Source of the DNA: Carex sylvatica
Taxonomy: Eukaryota > Streptophyta > Magnoliopsida > Poales > Cyperaceae
DNA: 64,000 bases
Assembly: GCA_964058845.1 (NCBI GenBank)
Contig: CAXKVR010000015.1
Location: 434,001 to 498,000 of the forward strand
Reading direction: 5' to 3'
Under the pieces are notes generated by a model. That model was not told where the DNA came from. It did not search any database and was given only the letters and a program-made list of their open reading frames with translations. Below, piece after piece: positions 11,957 to 25,479 of this stretch. Position 1 is the first letter of the stretch, and every line of letters starts with the position of its first letter. The translations under genes and the position numbers were made by a program.

Positions 11957-14900
11957 TGGAGAAAATAGACAGACTCGATTTTCTCACATGTGAGAGATTC
12001 GATTGAGAAAATATCCTATTTGGATCTTCTTTTTTCGTTTGGTTGTAAGAAGAGGAAAGAGGAGAGAGAAACCTTTTGGGTAAAAAAATGAACCAATTTA
12101 GAAAACTCGGGTTTGTAGCCTTGTAGGGAAAAAATGGAGCAATCAAGAAAACTCATTTCCACATCTCCTGATTGGATTTCATGAACGGCTGAGATTGAAT
12201 CAATCAATATTTACAACTTCAGCTTTAATTCTAAACTGTTCAGATTAGAATGAACGGATTAGATTTCGACAGTAGAGCTGTAATATTCATTTGTATATTG
12301 TAGCAGATCCGGTGAAGAGTTATTGACCGGATAACACCAGATTAGACATTGTCTGAATAGTTTTTGACTTTTTTTTGTAGTTGGTAGTAGATTACTGTCT
12401 AATCGAGAGACGTGGCAGGCGCTTTTACCCATTTACAGTTACCCAAAAGTGTGAATTTTTACTGTGCTGTTCGTTAAGGAAGAGAGTTATAAGAGTCCAA
12501 GTATCATATCATTCTTAATTTTTTTTTTTTTAATATTTTGTTCCAAGTCTAGGACAAGTAAATTCTCAGGAACTTCTATCGTTTTTTTTTAATATATTGA
12601 TATTTTGAACGAGAGAATATTCTTTTTTACTAATATCGTCTTCAAGATTTACCCTACGCACTACGCACGCTTTTAGTTCAAGGCTTTTTTTAGTATTGTC
12701 GATATTTCGCTCCTTTTATTTAGAAAACGTTATTATTCTACTTCTCTGCCATTTTTCATTTTTAGCAAATGTATTTTTTCCTCCTTATAGCCTTTTTCCT
12801 TTTGACAAAAATTTGAAAGCTCAAATTTTTTTTTGGATATATTAATTGATTCAGAATTAATTAATGTTCAAAAGATGCAGTTATCATGTGGATATAAATT
12901 GTTATTGAATTAGTACAAAAAATATTATTTTGTAAGTTTTGAAACCGAACAATTAAAGTATAAACATTCGATTATGTGGTGATAATATATGATTTTGCAC
13001 TTTCAAGTTGTGTACACAATAATAGGTGAGAGCATCTAACATTATAGATATTAAGTAATTAATAATTATAATATAGATATAAACATCATTTGAACACTTC
13101 ACTCTGTAAATATAAAATCTAGTAGTATATAGATATTAATAATTTATAAGTTTAGTATAAATTATCAAAATGTTTAAACATGATTTTACAAGTGTAAACA
13201 CTTGACTATATAAGTTTAAACATCAGAGATTATTTGAGTTTAAACACAAAAGGTTTAAATATGAATAACTTTGTAGGTGTTAGTATTTAGTATTTGAGTG
13301 TCAACACATGTAGAATAATAATAATAATAATAATAAACATCTAATGTTAAATATATTGACCACATGTTACATGGACGCTTGCGCTTTTTTATTTTTGTAA
13401 TAAAAAACTATTTTTTATTATTATAAATGATAAAAGGGTTACAAATATATATTTGAAGATTGATTTTATAAAATATAAAATTAAAAAATCATAAAACTTA
13501 AAAAGAAATGAACGTATAAAGAAACGAGCGCTTAAAAAAACAGACGTTCTAGAAAATAATAATAATAATAAGCCAAACTTAAACGTGAGCTTGTGTTGCA
13601 CTATATCAATCCCCGCACAAATTAAATGAGGAGACAAAAGAACAGGGAACGCTATCCTAAGCAGAGCTTTTAATCTGATCTGTTTGTTTTGATTGAACAA
13701 ATCAAATTATATCTTAAAATTTAGACCCCTTCTGATTTGATTCATCCGATCAAAACAAACGGATCAGACAGACCAAATTAGATCTCAAAATTTAGACTCT
13801 CTTTGATCTAATTCGTCCAATCAAAATGAACGAAACAAATTAAAAACTCTGCACAGCTCCGCAGAGGATACTCTTCCGAAGAACAGCCCTTCCCCCATCA
13901 GAAGGACCAGAGACAAAGATTGGTCAAATCATCAAATGCCCCTCATTCTAACTTTTCATTCACCTTTTGTCCTTTGCAAACCGATTTTATTTCTCTTTAC
14001 CAAACGAAAGAGACTCTTTTCTGAAATATCAATAGTTGTTTCTTTATGAGAGAGACATGAAAGTAGGGCTACAAACGAATCCAACCAAATCAAATTTACT
14101 TTAATTTAAATTTGAGTTTGAATAAAATTCGAACTAAACTGATTTAATTTGTTTCAGAATGAACTTCAATCGAATGAATTAATTGCGATTTTTTTTTTTG
14201 AATCGAATAACGAACTATAGATTTTTTTGCATCTACCGGTACTTTATGCATTAGTTTTCTTAAAATTCACACTAATGAATTATGAACTAGTTCAAAATTC
14301 ACACTAATTAATTATGAGTTAGTCCAAAATTTCCTTATCTTTTATCTTTTTTCTTTTACCTTTTATGAATTCTCACTAATGAATTATGGACCAGTTCAAA
14401 ATTCTCTTATCTTTTACGCTACTAGATTGATTAAAATTACGGCAAGGATCTAGTCAAATTTATTTATTTTTATTGTTAATTTTTTATGCTCTTGAAATAT
14501 TTTTCTATTATAATTAAGTTATCATTATATTAATAATTTTGAACTCTGATATAAATTTGGTTCCTACGTTATTAGAGTTTAACAGTTAAAACTATTAGTT
14601 GCAATTATTAGAGATCGACTGTTTGTCGTGTTATGTATCCCACATTTAATTTTCTCATTATAAAATTGATATGGATCGCCAGACGGGGAAGAACTCATAC
14701 GGATCCATCATTTGAACATATATAGCATCAAATTGTTAAAAAGATATATATAAGATTATCTTGGCTACGTAGTCATTTGAACATAGGTAATATTTAGACA
14801 TGTCAAACGTTTAACAGACGTTAATATCTAATCATGCAAGGCGGCCTTCTTTTGTTTTCACTTTTCAAGATTATATTTCTCAGTCTTCTTTCTGTAATCT

Positions 14901-15530
14901 TATTTTACTTTTTTTTTTTAGGTATTTTAATTATCAAGTAGAAAACTTCGTGGATTAGTTGACTAAATAAATAAGATAAAGTGTTTGTTTTCTCATGCAT
15001 TGTTTTTCAAAAAGATAATTTTTTAAAACTATACAACAACAACAACAATAATAATAGCTAACAAATGTCTATCATTTTAGTCAGCAATTATAATGATAGT
15101 TAAACAAATTTTAAATTATATCTAATTTTCTACAGTACCTATACAAAATAAAAATAAATAAATATGATTTTAATATATTTTTTATGAACATTTTTATGGA
15201 CAATCATGACAGTCAAATAAATTATGTAATAATCATATTTCATACTCGCTTAAATATCTAATCTGTGTTGTTATATTTTTTTTGTTCTTTATTTTAAAAA
15301 CAGATGTATTTGATATACCTATGGATGAGAAATTTTACAAACTAACCTTTTCCAAAACAAAAACAAAAAATTCAAACAAAAAATCCTCTCTAATTTTTTT
15401 TGACAAATGCCCTTCTAGACCACTTCGTCACAAGACTATCAGCATGATTTCAATAACGATGTATCCTACAGATATAATTTTTGGATGAATTTTGTTGATT
15501 AAAAACTTATCTTGTGGGTATATGCTATGA
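11957..15530. other. Intergenic DNA, AT-rich, no gene seen
   Basis: It includes the probable 5' leader and promoter of the START gene next to 11957. A diffuse array of GTTTAAACA-like words lies at 13160-13260, an AAT microsatellite at 13315-13335, and a short inverted/direct repeat of GATCTGATTTG and GATCAAAACAAACGGATCAG words at 13675-13830. 14230-14400 repeats TTCACACTAATNAATTATGA three times. No transposase or other coding signal was found. Confidence 0.5.
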
Positions 15531-15539
15531 ACATTATTC

Positions 15540-15721
15540 GAGTGCTATCCTCTGAGATATCTCAACTTTTGCGTGACCGACGTGTCCGGTGCCTATTCGG
15601 GGGTGATGTGATGTAGGGTCAGTATTATGTGTGCTTTGAGATTCGTGCAGAGCGTATTTAAACTGTTGGAATTTTCCATAAAGTCACCCAAAGTTTGAGA
15701 TATCTGAGAGGATACGAATTC
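15540..15721. mobile_element. GAATTC-ended MITE with perfect 9-bp TSD
   Basis: The element runs from GAGTGCTATCCTCTGAG to CTGAGAGGATACGAATTC. Identical ACATTATTC flanks (15531-15539, 15722-15730) form a 9-bp TSD. The ends are an inverted repeat (ATCCTCTGAGATATCTCAA ... TTTGAGATATCTGAGAGGAT). It is about 90% like the 62425 copy. The 9-bp TSD suggests a Mutator-type source. Confidence 0.85.
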
Positions 15722-16330
15722 ACATTATTCTCCGTAACTCATAAATGCTGTCACATTGCTCCATCGCATTGAAGTTCAGCCCAGGACTCTAGGCCCATAT
15801 TAAAAGTCCAAAAGTAAACTTAAATGGGTATCAGATATGAGCCTCAAAAGGAATTGACAAGCTGGGCTGAAGAAATGATTTCTCTTAGTTGACTAGATCC
15901 GATATTTTTTTTGTTCGTCTTTTTAATAACAACGCTTTCTGTTACATTATTCGAGTATTGCTTAAAGTTCGCTTGGTTTGCTTGCAGTAATCGGGTTTAC
16001 GGTTTCTTTCTTTTATTGGTATAGCACTATAGCTATTGGGCTTCCAGGCTCTTTGTATATTTAACGTGTTAGGTGCTTGAGGTAATGCTTGCTTAAAAGG
16101 TGAAGGATAGAAAAGTAATCTGCAACTACAGTTTAGGGGAGCAAAGGTAGAAATCTCTCTCTCTCTCTAACTTGTGTTGGTTATTTTCTTGCATTCTTGA
16201 AAAAATTAACTGATAGAAGTATTATGTTACATTTGCTTATCTTACCATTGCCTATTGCTTAAAGGTTTAAGTGATCAGCTGTTTAAGAGGAAGGACGGAT
16301 TAGTTCTAAATTTGAGAAGTCGAATAAAAG

Positions 16331-18172
16331 ATGGGTGAATTGTTCAAATTCTACTGTAAATGGTGTCAGATGGAGAAAAGGACGAGTAACTACACTAGCG
16401 AACCAGATGATGACATGGATAGGATTAGCAACTTGCCGGAGGAACTCCGAGTGTACATCGTCTCCTTCCTCCGTATTAAAGAAGCCGTGCAAACATGGAA
16501 GAAAACATGGGTTTCTCTTCCTATTTTATCATTTGACTTGAGAGAGTTCTTGTTGGACCATCTGGATCACAACCTTTCCCGAAATTTTTTAAGAGAATAT
16601 GAGTACAAATTTGCGAAATTTGTTGAAGCTGTGTTACAAAATCGAGAAGCATCAGACGCTCTATCTCATTTCGTTCTTTTCTGGGTGACTAAAGATTGTG
16701 TATCTTGCAATTCTGAAGCTTTCAAAAGCTGTATATATCTTGCATGCGTTGGAGTTCAAACCTCGATTTTTGGCTGTTTATTTTTGTAAGCATAAACTGC
16801 TCAGAAGTTTTGAGATCTTCACTTGTGCTTCCTTGGAAGAAGTTTTATTGGAGATTACAGGAGACCGTATTGAAATCGCACCAAACACAGTCCAGCTCCC
16901 GCGCCTCAAAAGATTAGATCTTTTTAATGTAACAGTCAATGATGATTTTCTCGATAAACTTTTCTTGGGTTGTCCCATTGTTGAAGAATTGACTCTATAC
17001 TGTTGTATTTTGAATGTCTCTAGAATTTCTTCTGGTAGACTGAAGAGGTTGGGTCTGTTGCACTGTGACTTCTCAAAGAGGTACACCACGATTCTTTGAA
17101 ACTTGCAAATTTGCACTGTGATTTCTCCAAAAATAGATTTTGTTTTCTTACATATGCAATAATTGACTTTTCATCTTGAATTATATATTCTGATGGTGAA
17201 AAATGTCACAAGGCTAATTCTCACCTTATCGGATACTGAAGTTGGGGTACTTTTTCCTTCCACTACATTTGTCAGTGGGCCCGAGCTCATCAGCATTCTT
17301 TCAAATGTCACCTGGCTAACTCTTGACTTACCGGGTACTCTACTTAAGGTACAGTTTCCTTGCACTACTAAATTAGTCGCTAAATGTTTAGAAGTTAGAA
17401 CGACATACCATAACAAATTTTTTTCAAAAAAATGGAATACTATTAATTGTGTTTATAATTGGTTTGCTAGTGCATATTTTCTTGTTTAACCATAGACCTT
17501 TTTGGTTTGTATATATTTACTCTTCCTTGGCAACAGATGTCCCCTTGGATTTACCTAGCTAGTAGTCATAATGAACAATTATTAGGATTAGTACCTTTTG
17601 ATAGAATATTATTAATTCTATTTTGATTTCAAGGGATTATTTGAGAATGGAGTTCCTCATTGGCCAATATTCAAGAACCTGAAGAGGTTGAAGCTCAGTG
17701 GTTGGCGTCTGAATAACGATTTCGACTTGGTTGCTTTTTTTCTCCGGTCACCTAATCTACTGTTGCTCACACTACACAGCTATAATGTATTTCCTTTCTC
17801 ATGAATTTATTAGTGAGTAGTCACCCTAGTACTAAATTCAATGAGCCATATTAACTCAAAACTTACATGAGAATTAGGTCATGTATACCAGTAAACTGTA
17901 TATCACCGATACCCCATTTATGACTTGCACTTAGGAGTTAGGACTTTGTATCCTCTAAATAATTTATATTCATGCTATTGAAGGCAGAGGATGTTGATCC
18001 TGCTACTGATGACAAGTCAAATTGGGAGGAACCGAAAGCTGTTATGTTCCAGCGGGAGTGGCTTGTGAAAGTTATGATCATGAAACAGGGGAAGAATGAT
18101 GAATGGGTTCATCAGCTGATAAAAAATCTACGTGCCCATGTGAAGACCATTGGGGAAATTAAAATAGTCTGA
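16331..18172 (+). pseudogene. F-box/LRR/FBD-type protein gene, frameshifted relic
   Basis: The first frame, from ATG 16331, contains an F-box start (DRISNLPEELRVYIVSFLRIKEAVQT) but lacks the usual SILSKRW segment before KTWVSLPILSFDL. It stops at 16789. Leucine-rich coding continues in another frame from about 16750 to 17090 (PRLKRLDLFNVTVNDDFLDK, GCPIVEELTLYCC), then at about 17190-17350 (VKNVTRLILTL, ISILSNVTWLTLDLPG). An intron, AAG|GTACAG to TTTCAAG|GG, joins in phase to 17632-17790 (NLKRLKLSGWRLNNDFDLVA, RSPNLLLLTLHSYN). The last part is an FBD-like end (WEEPKAVMFQREWLVKVMIM), about 17985-18172. Such proteins act as substrate receptors of SCF ubiquitin ligases. The frameshift near 16750-16800 and the shortened F-box argue for a non-functional copy, or for a sequence error. 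Confidence 0.75.
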
Positions 18173-21100
18173 ATATTTAATGTTCGATCTTGATGGTTCT
18201 TAATCGAATTAGCTGTTGTTTTATGAGTATCATATATAGTATTTTTGTGTTGTTTGCATGGTTTCATGTGCCACTGATGAGGTTATTGGTTTTGTGTGCT
18301 CTTATTACTGTTATTGAATCGGGTTCCCATGCCAAGAAAATGGGGAGAATTATATATAGTAGTCTGAATTACTAATCATCCATTTTAACTAAATTAGAAT
18401 TTTCTTTTACTATTTTTACTGTTTTGTTGTTTGTATGGTTCCAAATACGACATAGATGAGTTTGACCAAAAGGGTACTGTCTTATCTGACATTTGAGGGT
18501 ACTGGTATATATGGACAAGTCACCTGAGTTAAACCAGAAAGATGACGAAAATTCCCCGTAGGCTAGATTATATTGATAGTAAATTGTTCATTATATTTTA
18601 CTATATATTTCAATACACATACTGGGATCAAAATTACATTACTTAGACCTACTACAATTTAAAACTAGCTAGATTGAAACAGACATACATCTGTTTATCC
18701 CACTGTGCTAAAAGCTCATCAGTTTATAAATAAAAAAAATTATAAGAAAAAGGTATTAATGCATTGAGTCTAGTAATTAAGGGCACTGGAAGTCGTTCAA
18801 TTTAATTTTAACCTGGTCATGAAATTATCATGACCAATGCAAGTATGTAAAGTTGTAAGCCCAAACATTCGAAAAATAATCATATTTCATTCTTTATTTG
18901 AAAAAGTATTAATTTGTACCTCAAATTTAATGAATGCAAACGTGACGCAAAAATATTTTATTTATATATTCGACTTTTTCTGAAATATAAATATATCTTT
19001 CAGCGACTAAAAAAGTTAACCGCTGACTTGGCTGTAATATATAAAAGCAACCTCAAGAATTCCAACTATGGCGATAATATTTGTTGGTTCCCCATGTATA
19101 CCAGTATCTTCACGCATACTTCCGTCAATAATAATGATATTCCAGTAATAACAATTTCTGTCGGCTTACTCTCTGCAATAGTAATTTTTATCCTCAAAAT
19201 TTTTATTATATATTCGACTACTATAGATTGTTTATTAAATATTTATTTTTAATAAAATGTTAGCCAAAAAAGTACCAATAATATTTTTTTTTCAAATGAA
19301 GAATGTTTATATATAATTTAAACAAATATCCTGAATGATTTATGTGACACATCGAAAAAAAAATTAGTAACAATTTTTTTGTTTATTGTACACCTAAAAT
19401 TATATGACTTATGTAAAAGATTTGTTATGTTTTAATTTTGAGGATAAAATCTTCTTGAAGGAAAGGAAGAATAGTAATTGTAATTTAGTGTTTGAATTTT
19501 GAGGACAAAATTCTTTTTGAGAGGAGATGCCATCTGGGTAAGATCAACAGGCCAAAGCTTCTGAGAATGCTTCTATTTTCTGATCAATTTCAATTAATTT
19601 GTATATGATTCAAAAAAAGAAGAAGATACACATGCATACCAGAAACATAATCAATCCAAGTTTATAATTAATAAAATGCAAATAAATATCTCAATTGTCG
19701 ACTCTTACAACAATGACATGCATTTCCTAGCAGCTTAATTAGTAGGAAATAATAAGAAAATAAATTAGCTAAAATAACAATAACCAACCCTAGGATAATT
19801 GGTTGAAATTAATATTATTGTCTTGATGTAGAAGGCCGCATGTTCAATACTCAATACGAAGTGTTCGCATTGAGGATGATTTGATGACCTTGAGACAAAT
19901 ATAATGCATAATTGAAATTACAGAAAATGAATACTAAAGCAGTAAATAATAGTTTTTTTTTTGCATCGCACATTAATCAAGTCACCGCAAATAATTAGAT
20001 CCATCAGCATGCAGTTGACATCCTGGAGATGCAATGAGAGACAAGTACATATAATTATATTTTCATAAATTTGTAACAATTTAGGTTTGCAAGATATTTA
20101 TGTTTTCTAGAGATAAAATGGACATTGTTCATTAGGTCCAACAGTTAGTGTCGTAGTGATGAATAACCAAATCTATAACAATGGTTAACATGTTAGTAAA
20201 CAGGTCTGACATGGAACGGACCAACCCAGATGCAGACTGACCAGCAAAACCGAAACCTTAAACATGTTATCTGAAAACAAGTTGCCTGATACAAGCCTCT
20301 GTTCCTTTCATTTTACCTCAATTGTTTTGCAAGAGCAAGCTTGAGGTTTCAACTTTTGCAAGCACACAGACAAATTATATCCAAGCGAGAAAAATGCAGA
20401 AACTGAGTTTAATTACCGGGTCGACGGGCACATCAATTGTCCCAAGAGTAATAAGTTATCATGAATTCATTGAGATCATTTAGAATATCATATATTTCTC
20501 TCCCGCGTATTTCCATTAGGAAGTCAGAGAGTAGGTCAGAGTTGCTACCCGATTTCCTATGTAACACCATTCAATAAACATTTTTTGTTAGAACACAAGA
20601 AACTATTTTTAGTTGCTAGGCTAGCACTGTGATTGTCATATCTGGTATAATATGTCAGCACTGGTTCATGCAATGTGGCATAATTCTTCGATTAAGAAAA
20701 CAAAAGGTAATTCTTACAATTTATCAATAAATTCAATTAACACAGATTATTCTTTCACCAAATAATATAAATAAGGACTAAACATATACAAAATAATAAA
20801 CAACAAATAAGGGATTAGAGGTTACGTAAGTACTGGTGTATCGCATAAAATAGACAATTCTCTCTCCTTCTTTGCAAAACCATTTTTTCTCGTGTTGTAG
20901 ACCGTCATTTGTTGTTTGGGTTCCACCGTCACGAGTTTCCTCTTATTTCGATCCATCCTATTCAATTAAAAAAAAAAGGTGGTCATTAATTTGTCAAGAC
21001 TCAAGACAACCAAATTCTCGGAACAAATAATTGATTTTATCTCTTCTGACAAATTAGATGGAATGAGCCGGACACAAGATACATCATTATTCCTTATGAA

Positions 21101-22500
21101 TGAGAATTTTAAAAGATAACAAGACACAAATTATGCAAGACTCCACCATCTAGAAGAAAATTGAATATATAATTTCAGTTTTAAGTTTCTAAACAAAAGA
21201 AAATTGAATATATTTTTAAATTAGAGATTTCATTTTATGGTTAGATTCGAACCCATATAATAGAAAAGTGCAAAATTAGTTATGTACTCGATCGTATATA
21301 TAGTCGTGCAAAATTAGATTGATATAAAATATTTTTCTAGGGTCGTGCAAAATTAGACCATCTCCTGAGATTAATAGAAATGTGAAATAAAAAAAGACCC
21401 ATTGGTTTTCATTTATTCAGTTTTAAATTTACATTTTTTATTAGCTAACATTCAAATTATCTAGCTAAATTTTGCTGTTGATAAGTATTTATCAATATTT
21501 TTAGTACAAGAGGTCGCATATAATTTGAATCTTCTATAAAAAATTCTCTATAGATACTATATATAGTTGAATGATTTGATCATAAACCTCTTGTTAAAAT
21601 TACTTTCTTAGACCTCTTTGGTATTGATCATCTTCATTCTTATATTATGCACATAGTAGTTGTCCTAATTCATCAACGACTGAGATTGAAAAATGAATTT
21701 TCGAATTGAATATTAGCTCTCCAATCACATAATGTGCCTTTTCTTGATGAAATAAATCTATTTTATGTGTAGAAGTTTAAATTTAGTTAAAAACATATTC
21801 GCCACACAAATTGCTATATGGTTTATCACAATTAAAATTGAATAAATCCCTAGTGATTCGTTTCCTTATTTCTTCTTACAACTATCTATGATTTCTGCAA
21901 TTAAATTATTTTTTTATTTCTTTGTTTCATTTCTTCTCTCCCTCTATAGTTTCTACAATGAAGATGAAAATATTTATATTTTTCTGAATTTTGTTTAGGA
22001 CTACTGTATCTTTGTGAATAGATAAATAACATATTATGTGCTGATGGAAACAATCATATTTTTCTGATTTGGAGAGAAAATAAAAAATATCTAGAACTTT
22101 TGTGTAGAGAAATGATATGTAGAGAAATTTTCATTCTTAAAATAATTTCCATCGAGAATATATATGTATAGAAACTTTTTATTTGAATCAATTAATCATA
22201 TTTTTCCTAATTTTGTTTCTTTACAGACCATTTTTCGTCTAAATTCTTTAGTGACATGTCTTGTGGAGAAAATTATATATTAAATCGCAATGATACTTTA
22301 AAAAATAAAATCATGTTATATTTGATCTGTATTTTTTCATTTATTGTTATTTATTATTTGGATTTCCGTTTTTTTCGTTTGTCTTTTATTTTCATTTAAA
22401 TATATTTTTTCTTAATTTTGTGTGAATGTCAAAAAAATGTCTCTTCATATTCAATTCAATCTTATAATATGTCCCCGTTGCAATGCACAGACACAATACT
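18173..22500. other. Long AT-rich intergenic stretch
   Basis: No gene is seen apart from a short retrotransposon-like relic at 19436-19545, listed separately. The rest is low-GC sequence with short homopolymers. Open frames such as 18914-19252 lack recognisable domains and have the base composition of the surrounding non-coding DNA. Confidence 0.5.
19436..19545 (+). pseudogene. Possible Ty3/gypsy polyprotein 3' end relic
   Basis: The words TTTTGAGGATAAAATCTTCTTGAAGG and TTTTGAGGACAAAATTCTTTTTGAGAGGAG occur about 60 bases apart. They read FEDKIL, the typical last residues of some plant Ty3/gypsy polyproteins, followed by a purine-rich tract like a polypurine tract. No upstream integrase is recognisable, so this is only a suggestive relic. 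Confidence 0.3.
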
Positions 22501-22780
22501 AGTTCTTAATAATCCATTTGAACATAAATTTCATAGCATAGATGTTTGGTTGAGCTAATTGAATTTTATTACTTTTTTCTTGCATTTAATACATTGAAAG
22601 TTACAAGCTCTGTTTTATAAGCTTCGAGTCTTATTAGGCCGTTATTAATTTGCTTAACGGTAAATTTTTAAATAGTAAAATGCTTGTAACAACTATTTTG
22701 ATGTTAATTATTCTTATTAATCCAGTCGAATATAAATTTCTTAGTGTAGATGTTTGGTTGAGCGAAAAGAATTTTATTGC
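22501..22780. repeat. ~70-bp direct repeat, spacing ~200 bp
   Basis: AATCCATTTGAACATAAATTTCATAGCATAGATGTTTGG-like sequence near 22510-22580 recurs near 22717-22785 with GTTGAGCGAAAAGAATTTTATT after it. The two copies differ at several bases. Their origin is unknown. Confidence 0.5.
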
Positions 22781-22801
22781 TATTTTGCTGTTGTCTTTAC
22801 T

Positions 22802-22880
22802 CACTACTACAAAAACAGGAATTTTTATCGACCATTTTCTAACGATTTAGACCATTCCTAGTCAGTAGTCGATAAACTAA
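22802..22880. mobile_element. CACTA-like transposon terminus (single end)
   Basis: CACTACTACAAAAACAGG at 22802, followed by repeated CGACC / TCGATAAA words, has the form of an En/Spm (CACTA) terminal and subterminal region. The opposite end was not found downstream, so this could be an isolated relic or a chance match. Confidence 0.3.
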
Positions 22881-23534
22881 AAAAATTGTGGTAAATTAGT
22901 AAATAAGTTGAAACATTCATCAATTAGTGGTGCATTCCGGAACTGATATGATATATATGACAATTTTCTTCTATTGGTCTGTCAGAGCGTACTGATAGAA
23001 CATATGGAACTTATTATAGCGGTACTACTATTCTAACCGATGTAATTATTAATTGTTCTTCTGATATCAGTTAATACATTAGTATCGATATAAGCAAAAC
23101 AAACTTGCTCTGTTAGTTGTGTTTTGAACCGTTAGAATTTTGAGACTTCAAATTCTAGCCTATTCACTGGACTGAGATAATTTATTTTTTCACCGCTCAC
23201 TGTCTACTCAAATAAATGTCTCTCATAATCTCACTTTTCTTCCTCTTGATTTCTTCTTATATGTCTAATTATTTTTTAATTTAATTTGTAGGTTGTTTAT
23301 GCTGAATTAATACTGAATATATATTACTTGAATATGAATGTGTAAGTTTAATGTTGAATATTTTTTCATGTATGTTGTTTATGTTGTTTATGTTGAATGT
23401 TGAATTAATATAGTGAGAATAAATTATAAAACGATTAACCGATATGAGTTGAAATGTGTTTTATTGATAGTGATTAATTATTGAATAGGTGTCTTTATTG
23501 AATCATAACCTTTACAATCTCTAATTGAATATAT

Positions 23535-23945
23535 ATATATGACAAGATTACAACATTTGTAAGTTACAACATCTTATAACAATTTAGATTTGTAATTTTC
23601 AAAGTTCAAACAGTTGATTTAATTCAAACCGTTCAGCATGATATCTATATTAAAATGTGCTTGGAGAACAAATTTTATATTTTTTTTAATTTTGTACTAT
23701 TTATTAATTATTTTACAAAACTGTTGTTTTTCAGTGGTCCAAAATTGTCTAAAAGCAACAATTTTGTAAAATACTTAATAATAGTAAAATAATTTAGAAA
23801 AATGTAAAAGTTGACTTCCAAGCACATTTTAATATAGATATCATGTTGAATGGGTTGAATTGACTGTTTGAACTTTAAAAATTATGAAACTAAATTATTG
23901 TAAAATATTATAACCTACAAATGTTGTAAGTGGACCTCATATAAC
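23535..23945. mobile_element. ~410-bp near-perfect hairpin (foldback MITE)
   Basis: The left arm (ACAACATTTGTAAG, CAAACAGTTGA, GATATCTATATTAAAATGTGCTTGG) is mirrored by the right arm (CCAAGCACATTTTAATATAGATATC, GACTGTTTGAAC, CTACAAATGTTGTAAG). The centre lies near 23740. It is non-coding. The long arms could form a hairpin transcript that yields small RNAs; this is inference. Confidence 0.7.
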
Positions 23946-25420
23946 AATACAAAGGCTTACGAGCTGTTGAGAAGTTAACTAAAAACAGAAAAGAATACAA
24001 CGGCCTTATTTCTATAAAAAGGTATCTGGCGGAAGTGTGATTTGAGTAAAAACCCAAAAGAGAAAGGTACAGGGGTGAAATCAGAAAAATAACCTAGAGC
24101 TTTACTAAGTGCATCCAGAATGTGTACACACAATATTATCTTCAATATTTTCTTTAACAAAAAGTAAAATAAAGCAATCATTAATTGATTATTGTCATTT
24201 TGAAAAGTTTAATTGATCAAAAGATTTATAATATGAGTATTATAGTTCTACTTGCTTAAATCTTCTTTTGCACTCCTCCGGTTGTATCGAGAAAAGGAGT
24301 TAACATTAATCAATTAGTTCCACAAAGAGATTCAAATGTAAATATAGATGTTCGATTACTTGGGATAAATTTGAGCAAAATTATAACCTGTATTTGGAGT
24401 TCATTTGTGAAATGACCTTTGAACCGGTCAAATCAGACTGTGCCGAGCTATAGCTTGTGACTCCGAGAGACTTCTTAGATTGAAGGAATTAGAGTTCTCT
24501 TTTTCAAATGAGTGATAGACGTTGGTAGTCGCACCCAAGATTTTCAAGAGATGGAGAGAGAGAGAGAGAAGAGGAGAACCTCTGCCAGGTTTTTCAACAA
24601 AAAAAAAAGAAAAAAAGAAAAAAAAAGAGAGATAGAAGAGGAGAAGAAGAATTGGTTTGTAAGAGAACAAGAGAGCATCAGAAATAATGGAGCAAGAATT
24701 AGGGATTTTTTGTCAAGAGAATTGGTTTTAGTTCCAAGTTTTAATGACTTAATAGGATTATTTGGCTATCCACTAGTTTAATTTCTACACAGGACTTGAT
24801 GTTAATTTAAATATTTGAGAGGACCTTTACATGAAATTAAGTGTAATTAGTGAAACCTAGTGGATAAAATGTTTGACATCTAATTAGGAGCATAGTGACA
24901 AACGAAAAATTCGGATTTGATTCGGCAGGATCAAAAATTCGTAATTCGGATATAATTCAGATATAATTCAGAAATGATTCGGTACAACCAGAAAACAAAA
25001 ACAAAACAAAAAAAACGTTCAAATTTAAGTTGCCATACAAACTTTATATAATTCATAAGCACAAAAGATCCTTAAATCCATTCAAATTATATGAGTGGCA
25101 GCTTTTGATATGAAAATCACGTGGGCATGACCCACATGGTCAATTAGTTTTGACTTTTATCTCTCCTCACGCTTATTCTCAATGAAGCTAGATGAATTTT
25201 TAGTGAAAACAATGCAAATAATTCGTAAAATTGATATTTAGTGACATGAATTCCTAGTGCTTTGTTTCCTTAGCAGCTGCATATATTTATTTCTAAAGAT
25301 AGGATCTAGATTCCAATGATACCTAATGTAATTGATTATCGTGATATATTGAAAAAGGGAAATAGATCTCTGGTAACTCTATAAAAGGGGATCAAGAGCT
25401 GTAACAATGTAAGAGAGAGA
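23946..25420. other. AT-rich intergenic DNA with purine tract
   Basis: No gene is seen. A GA microsatellite and A/G tract lies at 24550-24650. A solitary hAT-like end (CATAGTGACAAACGAAAAATTCGG with repeated ATTCGGATATAATTC words) lies at 24894-24985. The latter resembles the 6685 element but has no partner end. Confidence 0.5.
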
Positions 25421-25479
25421 TGTGTAAAATTAATTTTTTTAGAGGAATGTTTAAAGGCTTATGTGAACTCCAACCACTG

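Noticed and set aside
11643..12146. Open frames of 89-167 codons on both strands over the first START exon
   Set aside because: They are shadows of the GC-richer exon 1 in other frames. The frame from 11956 continues through six exons with family motifs.
18914..19252. 112-codon frame
   Set aside because: Composition matches the surrounding AT-rich DNA and no motif is recognisable.
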